From contig JACEVL010000415.1 of NCBI GenBank assembly GCA_020284085.1, positions 2,331,727 to 2,395,726 of the forward strand: a stretch of 64,000 nt of DNA, written 5' to 3'. This DNA comes from Aporrectodea caliginosa. Its lineage: Eukaryota; Annelida; Clitellata; Crassiclitellata; Lumbricidae. Position numbers and translations under genes: made by a program. How positions within the stretch are numbered: position 1 is the first letter of the stretch; each line of letters starts with the position of its first letter. This document shows, piece by piece, positions 21,136 to 31,100 of this stretch. A model generated the notes under the pieces. The model did not search any database. It saw only the letters and a program-made list of their open reading frames with translations, and had not been told where the DNA came from.

Positions 21136-23322
21136 GGAGTTCATGAGATTAGCTACGAGCTTCACATTATGCGCAGAGTTGCACGTCAAAGCCAAACAAG
21201 GAACATGCATTTTAAACATATGTCTGTATGGCGGTAGGCCTACTGTGAAGAATTCCCTATTTCATTACCTGATAAACGGGTTCTAATCTCTCTCATGGGT
21301 CGAATGCAGGCATGGGTTTCGTTGCCAAGAGGCCAATCGCATCCGCGTCCCACGATCAAGGGGGATTCGTGGCTAGTGAGCCCAGGTTCAAGCCGATCAG
21401 AGAGTTCATGTCCCTGCCATACATAACTATCCCGTGGATCAATAGGGGAAGCACCCCGGCTGGAATGGGAGAACATTTGATAACACTAGGTATTAAATTA
21501 CTAAGAGCTAAATGAAGGTCACACAAAGAATATCACTAAGGGCACAAGAGGTCTTCCTGCCAATTCAAACCTCTCTTAGGCCGATTTGACCTCAGGTCAA
21601 ACAAGGTGGACCGTTTCCTTGAACTTGGCCCTCTCTACCGTCCAAATACCAATATCACCATAGATATTACTACAGAAAATCTTCTAGCCTAGTATGTATT
21701 TCATCCTTGATAGAGACCCTGGCCAGACCCTTCCCTTGCTTTCTCTCTCGGACGGCAGTTCTACGCTATTCTCTACACCAGAGACGACCACTCTCCTTCA
21801 CAACCAGCCACGGCAAGAAGGATTCTCCCTTGTCCGTGGCCTACCTTTCTTGAGTCACATGTGTCTGACCTCTGGCTCTTCCCACTGGCCAATGACATCT
21901 TACCTCACTCCTCTGGCTGGCTCCCTCAGAGGGCCGGTGACAACCTCTCAGCCCTGCACAATAGCTGCATTTACCCGGCAATGGCCGGCATTTGCATATT
22001 ATTAGCCCCTAAGGCCGGTTTAAACCAGTTTAAAGCTATATGACCCCCACACCCAGGAATACAGGTATAATGTCCTTCTACTGTTCTGTGAGGGACCTAC
22101 TTCATCAAAGTAATAAAACATGGCACCTAAAAATTAGAAGTCTCTTAATTTTCGTTCTTAAAATAATTATGCTTCTTATTCTTATTCACTTCTGAAGGTC
22201 TTAATTTCACTTCTTATTCTATTCTCGTTCTTAAAATAATTATTATTCTACTTCTACTTCTGCTGAACGAAAATCAAATAATTATTATTCTTATTCTACT
22301 TCTTATTCACGAAAATATCACTGGTGGCAAGTCACCACAAACAGAGGATCGAGGCATAAAGTAGCCGTGCGAGGGTAGGCTAGTAGGCTAGTAGCCCTAA
22401 CAATTAACGTCAAAAAGGTGGTGACCGTCTGACCAAAACACGTAGCCGAACATGGATTTTCGGGCTTTGCAGCATATTTTGTCCATGTGTGCCCAAAGCC
22501 AATCCTATCAGAGATGGTGAAACCCAAAATAACCATCTCCTGGACCCGCTCGATGCCAGGGATGAGAGGAGGAAGGGCAATACGTTTGGACCTCGGTCGT
22601 TCGACGGTTCGACAACCATTTCTCTGGTCTTAGCATGGTTTAATTTAAGATTGCTAATGGATGCCCAGTTAGAGATTATGGTCAAGTTCAGAAAGAGTGC
22701 TGTCAAAGACCAGCAAATAGCTATCGTAGGCATATTTAGTGAGACGGTATTCACTGTATTTAGGTTTAAGGCTAGAAATGGCTATGACAAAATCAGTAGG
22801 TCCAAGACCAGAGCCTTGTACTATACTGGCATTAATGGTACAGAGGGGAGAGATCGCGGAAGGCAAGAATCTCCTAACGACTATATAGGGGGGGGGGAGC
22901 GTTGTAAGTTCCCCATCGGAGTCTGGGGCTCCGGCCCCAGAAGCCGACGCAATTTTGAGCATTTGATACCAAATGGAGTGCATGAGGGAGGTGGTTCAGT
23001 ACGTCCACGCCGTCTCCCTCGGGCAACGGGACTAGGTCCCGGCTAAATCTGAACCAAGGAAGAGGGAGAGACCTGATCAGTCGCCTTCACCCCATTGATC
23101 ATGAAACTCAAAATGGAGGCTATGCATCGGGCATACAACAGAGAGGGATGGAGGTCTTCCATAAACGAGCGGCTTATGCGTGCGGGAGCATCGCCAAGGC
23201 CATAAGTAGGAGTGCATTTTGGGCTCTTGTTTGCCTCACAATTTTCAAAAGTTGGGGGGGGAACGGTCCCAAGTTGTTCGAAAGTTGGGGGGGACGCGTC
23301 CCACAGGGTGGTTGCGCCTATG

Positions 23323-23441
23323 GCTGTAACCCATTTACTCAGCTTCTCCTCTCGCTTTCGACCAAGAGGAAACCGATAAAATTTAATTTCTTCATCGTTT
23401 CTATGTCTGTTCGTACAATCTTTCACACAAGTCGACTGCAT
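23323..23441 (-). pseudogene. THAP-domain N-terminal fragment
   Basis: The - strand opens with ATG at 23441 and encodes a THAP zinc-finger start: Cys5-x3-Cys9, then NRHRNDEEIKFYRFP and SKWVTA. THAP domains are C2CH DNA-binding modules found in host transcription factors and in P-type and other transposases. The reading stops being THAP-like exactly at the GCTGTAAC target duplication, where the 3274-bp element begins. The matching continuation lies at 19430-19506. No C-terminal nuclease or other domain was found, so host gene versus transposon origin cannot be decided. The copy is broken. Confidence 0.75.
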
Positions 23442-23764
23442 TTTAAAATCTGTTTTGACTTACGTTAACATTGTCACGTGATCCAGAGGAAATGCTCCTA
23501 TAGGGCCTAGCAGCAGCTCAATAGATGCCAACGCAAAATCGTCACCTCGGCGCTCCATAGTGTGCCAAGTCAATTATGAAGTTCGCAACAGTAGGCTAAT
23601 CACTACAGATATCGAGACCTCTACGAGCATAATTATTATTATAGCCTGTACGTTATAGGCAATCATCGAAATCGTAGTGCTGCCCAAACATCAATCGTTG
23701 CTTCCAGTGGAGCCGCCAAACGTCAAGAAAGTGAACGCAAAGTCGCAAACCTATTTAGACATAA

Positions 23765-23852
23765 AGCGCCTTCAGATTTCTCGACCTCTGCATTCAAACC
23801 GCCTTCAGTTTTCTCGGCCTCGGCATACAAAGCGCCTTCGGTTTGCCAGTCA
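23765..23852 (-). repeat. 33-bp minisatellite, array 3
   Basis: Two and a half units on the - strand reading KTEGALYAE, AEKTEGGLNAE and VEKSEGAL. This is upstream of the THAP fragment on the same strand, while arrays 1 and 2 lie beyond it. Confidence 0.8.
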
Positions 23853-24084
23853 CTTTGGTCAATCAATCATCATTCCTGTGATAATGACACATAAACGAAC
23901 TTTACATAGGCCTAACGGCTATATATAGGCCTACCAAGACGAAAACTCCAAAAGTCTTATTTAAAACATTATTTGTTATACTCAGTGTCAATTACGCTGA
24001 CAATGCAGATTCATGCAGTGATATTTTATGTGAGAGGGTCTCATTTGTGTCATTAATATTAATTTTCAGTGCATAGCAAAAAAG

Positions 24085-24640
24085 CAGTGGCGGCGCTACA
24101 GCAGGGCAAGCCAGGGCAAATGCCCTGGTAAAAGGCCTTTGCCCTGATCGTTGCCCTGCCAGAATTGTTGCCCTGCCGAGAATTTACTTGGGGCGTAAAT
24201 TGCCCCTGCCCTGGTTACTTGTATGACTGCCCTGGCTATGCTCTGGTTACAAAAAATGTCTGGTGCCGCTTCTGCACAAAAGTAGACGCTATTGCGTCCG
24301 TAGCCTTGGCCTACAATGAAGTTTATGCCTGCCGACCAGAAGAACACGACGCAGGTGATAGAAGCGTCTTCGACATTACGTTCTTCACATATATGCTCCG
24401 AAAAGGTTTCTGGTCCAAGGTCAACCCAGATCACGCACGTAATTGGAGAAAAAGACACCAGAGAAGGATTTCTTGCAGGTGGGTGAAATCAATTTTGGAG
24501 AGCTGCCCACGATTACCAAGCCAAATGAACTGCATGGTTTTCCCAGGATTCAGCCGAAGGCGCGCGGTTCAACGACATCCAGGCACCAAGCTCCTAAAGA
24601 TCTGACGTCGGAAGCATTTTCTCCACCCAGGAGCTAGCCT
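24085..24640. mobile_element. Possible left end of a DNA transposon plus unknown sequence
   Basis: CAGTGGCGGCGCTAC resembles a hAT-type terminus. It is followed by repeated TTGCCCTG/CAGGGCAA motifs. A 146-codon + frame (24165-24605) and an alternative proline-rich frame have no recognisable domain. No matching right end or target duplication was found, so the call is weak. Confidence 0.25.
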
Positions 24641-25311
24641 CGGCAGCTAGCACTTAGACGATCGTGCAGGGCCTATGCATATTGGCCCATATAGGCCCTA
24701 CTTTGAGTAATTTTTAGTATTTTATAACTTAACGAGATCAATCTTCCTCAGTTCTTGCAGCCGAATATAGCGTTTCTCGATTGATCAGTTTCCAATCTAT
24801 TTGCAAAACCCAGCAAGTGCTATATGACTGTCTTCATCGTACGTGTTAGGCAGAGGTTGGGAACATTTCATAATCCGTAGTCGCCATGTTTAACCGGATG
24901 AAAAATGGTCAACCTCGTCCTCGATCGTCTATCAAGTCAAAAGCATTAAAGTCTTTGCAGTTAGTCCCATACAAATTTGGTTTCCTTCGAACTCCTGTGC
25001 ACTTTTCAGTTCAATAAACAAGCATGCATAGCATATATTTGCATTGATAAACTGGTCATTAGAAATTTGTTACCAGACTACCAGTGGTATCGCCGATTGC
25101 TGTTTCGAATCCAAATCCAGGATCTCAACACATGCATGTAGGCCTATGTTTAGGTTCAGTTTTGACTGGATTCTTAAAGTTTGTGCTACTCTCGCCCATT
25201 AAATGCGTCGTTGCCTACCCTGTAAGTCTGTAACGAATCTGAAGAGGAAGCCTTTCTAGAAGAATGGCTCCCTGCATGTGTTGCATCGAGATTACCTCTC
25301 GATCAGTAGGC
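24641..25311. other. Unannotated stretch
   Basis: AT-rich sequence with TAGGCCTA-type motifs. No gene or element could be supported. Confidence 0.45.
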
Positions 25312-25699
25312 CTATATAACAGGGGCGCCGGTAGACGTACGCACGTGCGTACAGCGCTGAAAGGCTAAGAAACGAAAAATTGCAAATGAAAACAGTGAAA
25401 TATTATTATTAAGTTAAAAATTATAATAACTTAGGTACTAGGTTTAATAGTAGGTAAACTAACAGTCTAACACCACAGGGGCGTAACTTTGCCCCAGAAA
25501 GTGGTGGTGACCAATCCACTCCTCCTAATTTTTAATGTCCTGCTGGAAAGCTAGCTAAGCGCAGGAGACTTGTGTTAAGTCAGAGGGTTGTCCAGAGAGT
25601 GTTAGATGCTGTACCACGTCCAGTTGCGAAGGAGACAAGAGACTAGCAGCGTCGAAGCCTCAGAGACATGCTACTGCGGCTTTTAAATAAATATCGTTA

Positions 25700-25959
25700 T
25701 TGTATTGTATTGTATTTGAACACCTGTTATAGCACCCTTCCAGATTCCTATTCAGAGGCGCTCCCGACTACTGCCCGGACGCTGAGTCGGAGTTTCACGC
25801 CGAAGCGCATGAGCAATTGCGAGTGAAGGACTTGCCCAGGGTCCCTACACGGCGGCTTTGAGGTGGATTCGAACCCGCAACCCTCCAGCTGCAAGGCGCC
25901 GAACATACCCCTACACCACCGCGCCCAGTTGTATTGTGTTGTATTGTATTGTATTGTAC
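25700..25959 (-). mobile_element. SINE-A, full-length
   Basis: Same organisation as 5071-5330: B box GGGTTCGAATCC, AGGGACCCTGGGCAAGTCC, 3' GCGCTATAAC-like module and TACAA tail. A 35-bp direct repeat (25665-25699 and 25995-26029, one mismatch) flanks it together with about 35 bp of extra sequence on the head side. Confidence 0.9.
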
Positions 25960-26862
25960 TCCACGTTTATATTGCGACCGAGCCACCCGTTAGGGACATG
26001 CTACTGCGGCTTTTAAATGAATATCGTTAGGCTACCACTACCAATAATATCGACGTTATGGTACCAATAGTCATCATCAACGCTAGCTTAGGTTGGTAAA
26101 TTATTTTAATCTCTTCAATGCCATAGGCCTACTTGACGCTGATAAGTAATTAAGCAGTCTACCAATGGCCCTGATATTTGTCACCAATCCAGCTTCCATT
26201 TACGAGAAAATATTTCATCGATCGAACTTCTGTTTAAGCTAGAATTATTGTCATCAATCCAACTTCTATTTAGATCTATCCAATAATATTTTCATCAATC
26301 CAACTTCTCTGTAGTCAAGAATTATTAATTTAAGCAAACAAACTTCATCGATCCAGTTTCTATTAAAGACTTAGTTGAATCAATCCACCTTCTAATTACG
26401 GAAACAGTTATTTTCATCATTCCAAATTCTATTTAAACAAAGAATTAGTTTCATCAATCCAACTTCCATTTAGGCCAACAATGATTTTCATCGATCCAGC
26501 TTCCATTTTAATTTGTCAAAATAAAATAATTTACCAGCCTAAACTATGATTTACCGTACCCGATAAATTACCATAGACTGCAGTTAGAGCTTACAGCCTA
26601 CCAACGAAACATCATAGGGGCCTATATTGCATGCACATTGCACAACTATAAACCTTTCGCAGTAATTTTACAATGAATCGATCCATTTTTCTATAATAAT
26701 TATATGAATTCGATAATTTGACCTTTTATAGGAACAAAATTGATGACGTTACCAAATTATGAAACCAAACATATGTAAGGTAGTGTGGACACACTGTGGA
26801 GTCCTCTATCAGCATTGCCGCCATTGCGATGTTAAGTAGGCCTATGCATGAATAGCCTAGAC

Positions 26863-27234
26863 CAGGGGTCTCCAAAGTTTTCCAGCGGGGGGCCACATTG
26901 TTGACTTTCTAAAGCTTCACGGGCCAAAACTCCGAAGAAAAAATTTCTCTGTGCGCAGCTGTCCAGTGAATTGTGAGTAATGCGATGAATGCTAGGATTC
27001 ATAATGTCTCCGAATATTGTACTCTTTAAGCACTGCAATGGTGTCATTGCATATCAGGCACAGTGCCTTACAAACGGCGACAGGGATTTTGGCAGTATGC
27101 GTGTCAGAGTACAGCGGCATTAAAATTTTCAATTTTCCCAATTTAGTTTGTTTCTTCAAGGAGAGTTCCGCGGGCCAGATTAAAGGCCTTAGCGGGCCGG
27201 ATGTGGCCCGCGGGCCGTACTTTGGAGACCTCTG
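26863..27234. mobile_element. hAT MITE, 372 bp
   Basis: Termini CAGGGGTCTCCAAAGT and inverse CAGAGGTCTCCAAAGT (15 of 16), perfect 8-bp duplication GCCTAGAC (26855-26862 and 27235-27242). The ends are of the CAGGGGTCTCCAAA type, widespread in animal hAT families. Subterminal GGGCCACAT blocks are also inverted. No intact transposase is present. Confidence 0.92.
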
Positions 27235-27371
27235 GCCTAGACTATGCTTTCATGTTAAAAATATTATTTCATTGCAGGACCAAAAGTGGTGGTGACTATC
27301 ACCACCACTTTTAAAAGTGGTGGTGACCGGACACCACCGTCACAATAGAAAGTTACGCCTATGTAACACCA

Positions 27372-28139
27372 TCTAGCAGTGGCGTAACCAGAGCCTCCCC
27401 AAAATTACGCAGATTCCAACCTCTCTGAGGGGAGGGGTCTGGGAAGATGCTGTAATTAAGGAACTTTTTATTTGGGTGTGTATAATGGTGCATTTTGGAT
27501 GCCATCTTTTTGGTTAAAAGTAATAACAATTTACATCAGTTCTTTGGGAAATTAAATAATTTCATAATTTTAATTATATCTTGCGAGGTGAAAAACTTCC
27601 TCATTCGTGCCTGAACACCCCTTGCAATCCTATTACTATTTACCAAGACCAAAAAACAGACAAAGATAATTAGGCTAATTATACGAGACGAAGATACAAC
27701 CGATTTGCCTCTAGTCTACCGGTCGGAATGTTGGCCAGTGCGAAAGCAAGACAAGAAAAGAATAATTATTATTACAGCAGAAATTAGTTTACTGCGGAAG
27801 ATTGCAGGGATTTCAAGACTTCAGAAAATAAGAAACGCTGGCATTAGACAGCATTATGAATCGAAACAACTCTGCTAGACAAAGTCGTTCAAAGAAGACT
27901 CCGATGGTTTCGACATTTAAAGGAGATAATTTATTCGTACCCATCGCCGCCAAATGGCTGGCGTCAGAAACTGATGATGGTGGTGGTGATGATGATGATC
28001 CAATGCAGATACATGGCGATAGTCTTCTGACAATTTCAATATGATGTACAAACATAATGATCAAACAATAAAATAGCAAAAATTACAGTCAAATCTGAGA
28101 CACTTACACGGTATTTCACACGTTAAGATTTCACATGTA
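27372..28139. other. Unclassified interior of the 7.5-kb candidate element
   Basis: Starts near another hAT-like end, CAGTGGCGTAACCAG (27377), without a recognisable partner. The remainder has no domain-bearing open frame and includes a short GGTGGTGATGATGATGATC tract. Confidence 0.4.
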
Positions 28140-31100
28140 TTGACTCCCTTCCCTTCCTCCTTACCCTCCATTCGCACCTCCTCCCTTTCCTTCATTCGCA
28201 CCTCCTCCCTTTCCTCCATTCGCACCTCCTCCCTTTCCTCCATTCGCACCTCCTCCCTTTCCTCCATTCGCACCTCCTCCCTTTCCTCCATTCGCACCTC
28301 CTCCCTTTCCTCCATTCGCACCTCCTCCCTTTCCTCCATTCGCACCTCCTCCTTTCCTCCATTCTCACCTCCTCCCTTTCCTCCACTCTCACCTCCTCCC
28401 TTTCCTCCATTTCCACCTCCTCCCTTTCCTCCATTCTCACCTCCTCCCTTTCCTCCATTCCCACCTCCTCCCTTTCCTCCATTCGCACCTCCTCCCTTTC
28501 CTCCATTCTCACCTCCTCCCTTTCCTCCATTCTCACCTCCTCCCTTTCCTCCATTCGCACCTCCTCCCTTTCCTCCATTATCACCTCCTCCCTTTCCTCC
28601 ATTATCACCTCCTCCCTTTCCTCCATTCTCACCTCTTTCCTTTCCATTCGCACCTCCTCCCTTTCCTCCATTCGCACCTCCTCCCTTTCCTCCATTCGCA
28701 CCTCCTCCCTTTCCTCCATTCGCACCTCCTCCCTTTCCTCCATTCGCACCTCCTCCCTTTCCTCCATTCGCACCTCCTCCCTTTCCTCCATTCTCACCTC
28801 CTCCCTTTCCTCCACTCTCACCTCCTCCCTTTCCTCCATTTCCACCTCCTCCCTTTCCTCCATTCTCACCTCCTCCCTTTCCTCCATTCCCACCTCCTCC
28901 CTTTCCTCCATTCGCACCTCCTCCCTTTCCTCCATTCTCACCTCCTCCCTTTCCTCCATTCTCACCTCCTCCCTTTCCTCCATTCGCACCTCCTCCCTTT
29001 CCTCCATTATCACCTCCTCCCTTTCCTCCATTATCACCTCCTCCCTTTCCTCCATTCTCACCTCTTTCCCTTTCCTCCATTCGCACCTCCTCCCTTTCCT
29101 CCATTCGCTCCTCCTCCCTTTCCTCCATTCCCACCTCCTCCCTTTCCTCCATTCCCACCTCCTCTTTTTCCTCCATTCCCACCTCCTCCCTTTCCTCCAT
29201 TTCACCTCCTCCTCCCTTTCCTCCATTCGCACCTCCTCCCTTTCCTCCATTATCACCTCCTCCCTTTCCTCCATTTCGCACCTCCTCCCTTTCCTCCATT
29301 CCCACCTCCTCCCTTTCCTCCATTTCACCTCCTCCCTTTCCTCCTTTCCCACCTCCTCTCTTTCCTCCATTCTCACCTCCTCCCTTTCCTCCAATCCCAC
29401 CTCCTCCCCCTTTCCTCCATTCGCACCTCCTCCCTTTCCTCCATTCTCACCTCGTTCCTTTCCTTCATTCTCACCTCCTCCCTTTCCTCCATTCGCACCT
29501 CCTCCCTTTCCTCCATTATCACCTCCTCCCTTTCCTCCATTCTCACCTCCTCCCTTTCCTCCATTCGCACCTCCTCCCTTTCCTCCATTATCACCTCCTC
29601 CCTTTCCTCCATTCTCACCTCCTCCCTTTCCTCCATTCGCACCTCCTCCCTTTCCTCCATTGGCTCCTCCTCCCTTTCCTCCATTCGCTCTCTCCTCCCT
29701 TTCCTCCATTTCGCTCTCTTCCTCCCTTTCCTCCATTTCGCTCTCTTCCTCCCTCTCCTTCATTTCGCTCTCATCCTCCCTTTCCTCCATTTCGCTCTCT
29801 TCCTCCTTACCCTCCATTTCGCTCTCTTCCTCCCTTACCCTCCATATCGCTCTCTTCCTCCCTTTCCTCCATTTCGCTCTCTTCCTCCCTTTCCTCCATT
29901 TCGCTCTCTTCCTCCCTTTCCTCCATTTCGCTCTCTTCCTCCCTTTCCTCCATTTCGCTCTCTTCCTCCCTTTCCTCCATTTCGCTCTCTTCCTCCCTTT
30001 CCTCCATTTCGCTCTCTTCTCCCTTTCCTCCATTTCGCTCTCTTCCTCCCTTTCCTCCATTTCGCTCTCTTCCTCCCTTTCCTCCATTTCGCTCTCTTCC
30101 TCCCTTTCCTCCATTTCGCTCTCTTCCTCCCTTTCCTCCATTTAGCTCTCTTCCTCCCTTTCCTCCATTTCGCTCTCTTCCTCCCTTTCCTCCATTTCGC
30201 TCTCTTCCTCCCTTTCCTCCATTTCGCTCTCTTCCTCCCTACCCTCCATTTCGCTCTCTTCCTCCCTTTCCTCCATTTCGCTCTCTTCCTCCCTTTCCTC
30301 CATTTCGCTCTCTTCCTCCCCCTCCTTTCGCTCTCTTCCTTCTTACCCTCCATTTCGCTCTCTTCCTCCCTTTCCTCCATTTCGCTCTCTCTCTTCCTCC
30401 CTTACTTTCCTCCATTTCGCTCTCTTCCTCCCTTTCCTCCATTTCGCTCTCTTCCTCCCTTTCCTCCATTTCGCTCTCTTCCTCCCTTTCCTCCCTTTCG
30501 CTCTCTTCCTCCCTTTCCTCCATTTCTCTCTTCTTCCTCCCTTTCGCTCTCTTCCTTTCTTTCCTCCATTTCGCTCGCTCCCTCCCTTTCCTCCATTTTG
30601 GTCTCTTCCTCCCTTTCCTCCATTTCGCTCTCTTCCTCCCTTTCCTCCATTTCGCTCTCTTCTTCCCTTTCCTCCATTTCGCTCTCTTCCTCCATTTCGC
30701 TCTCTTCCTCTCTTTCCTCCATTTCGCTCTATTCCTCCCTTTCCTCCATTTCGCTCTCTTCTTCCCTTTCCTCCATTTCGCTCTCTTCCTCCCTTTCCTC
30801 CATTTCTCTCTCTTCCTCCATTGGCTCCTCCTCCCTCCCTTTCCTCCATTTCGCTCTCTTCCTCCCTTTCCTCCATTTCGCTCTCTTCCTCCCTTTCCTC
30901 CATTTCGCTCTCTTCCTCCCTTTCCTCCATTTCGCTCTCTTCTTCCCTTTCCTCCATTTCGCTCTCTTCCTCCCTTTCCTCCATTTTCGCTCTCTTCCTC
31001 CCTTTCATCCATTTAGCTCTCTTCCTCCCTTTCCTCTTTTCGCTCTCTTCCTCCCTTTCCTCCATTTCTCTCTATTCCTCCCTTTCGCTCTCTTCCTCCC

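Larger units (their letters stand above)
20533..22323. mobile_element. hAT-type element, 1791 bp, inside the LINE
   Basis: Ends CAGTGATATTTT (left) and AAAATATCACTG (right) are 12-bp perfect inverted repeats. They are flanked by perfect GTGGCAAG duplications (20525-20532 and 22324-22331). Both subterminal regions (20540-20750 and 22130-22310) are ACTTCTACTTCT-rich. The interior holds an ATT microsatellite, a SINE-B fragment and about 1 kb without recognisable coding sequence. Confidence 0.85.
20290..22860 (-). mobile_element. Non-LTR retrotransposon (LINE) RT/C-terminal fragment, interrupted
   Basis: From about 22860 downward on the - strand the sequence carries reverse-transcriptase motifs: VQGSGLGPTDFV, then KYAYDSYLLV (the YADD catalytic box with the first Asp replaced by Tyr), then ISNLKLNHAKTREMV (the N-x-x-KT motif). 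The frame is broken near the DSYLLV region. After skipping the insertion 20533-22323 the C-terminal region continues as RLNGILRKLTRSGFLPADFP. The element is 5' truncated, frameshifted and catalytically dead. The clade (CR1/Jockey-like) is uncertain. Confidence 0.8.
20049..23322. mobile_element. hAT-type element, 3274 bp with nested insertions
   Basis: Left end CAGGGGTGCAACCAC and right end inverse CATAGGCGCAACCAC (12 of 15 match), flanked by perfect 8-bp duplications GCTGTAAC (20041-20048 and 23323-23330). Inside lie a - strand LINE (about 20290-22860), which is itself split by a 1791-bp hAT element. A 140-170-bp segment (20100-20275) recurs imperfectly at 22855-22990, either an internal repeat of the element or a second partial copy. 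No hAT transposase was recognised. Confidence 0.75.
25476..27363. mobile_element. hAT-type element, 1888 bp, with nested SINE and MITE
   Basis: Left CAGGGGCGTAACTTT and right inverse CATAGGCGTAACTTT (13 of 15), flanked by perfect TAACACCA (25468-25475 and 27364-27371). Subterminal GTGGTGGTGACC motifs are present at both ends. It contains SINE-A at 25700-25959 and a 372-bp hAT MITE at 26863-27234. A region of repeated TCATCAATCCAACTTC motifs (about 26190-26510) fills much of the rest. Confidence 0.85.

Noticed and set aside
21694..22005. 103-codon + frame inside the 1791-bp hAT element
   Set aside because: No similarity to a transposase motif that I can recognise; low-complexity Ser/Thr/Pro content.
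24085..25319. hAT element starting CAGTGGCGGCGCTAC
   Set aside because: No matching right terminus or octamer duplication could be found, so only a weak left-end call is given.
27377..27420. Another hAT-like end CAGTGGCGTAACCAG
   Set aside because: No partner terminus downstream and no target duplication.
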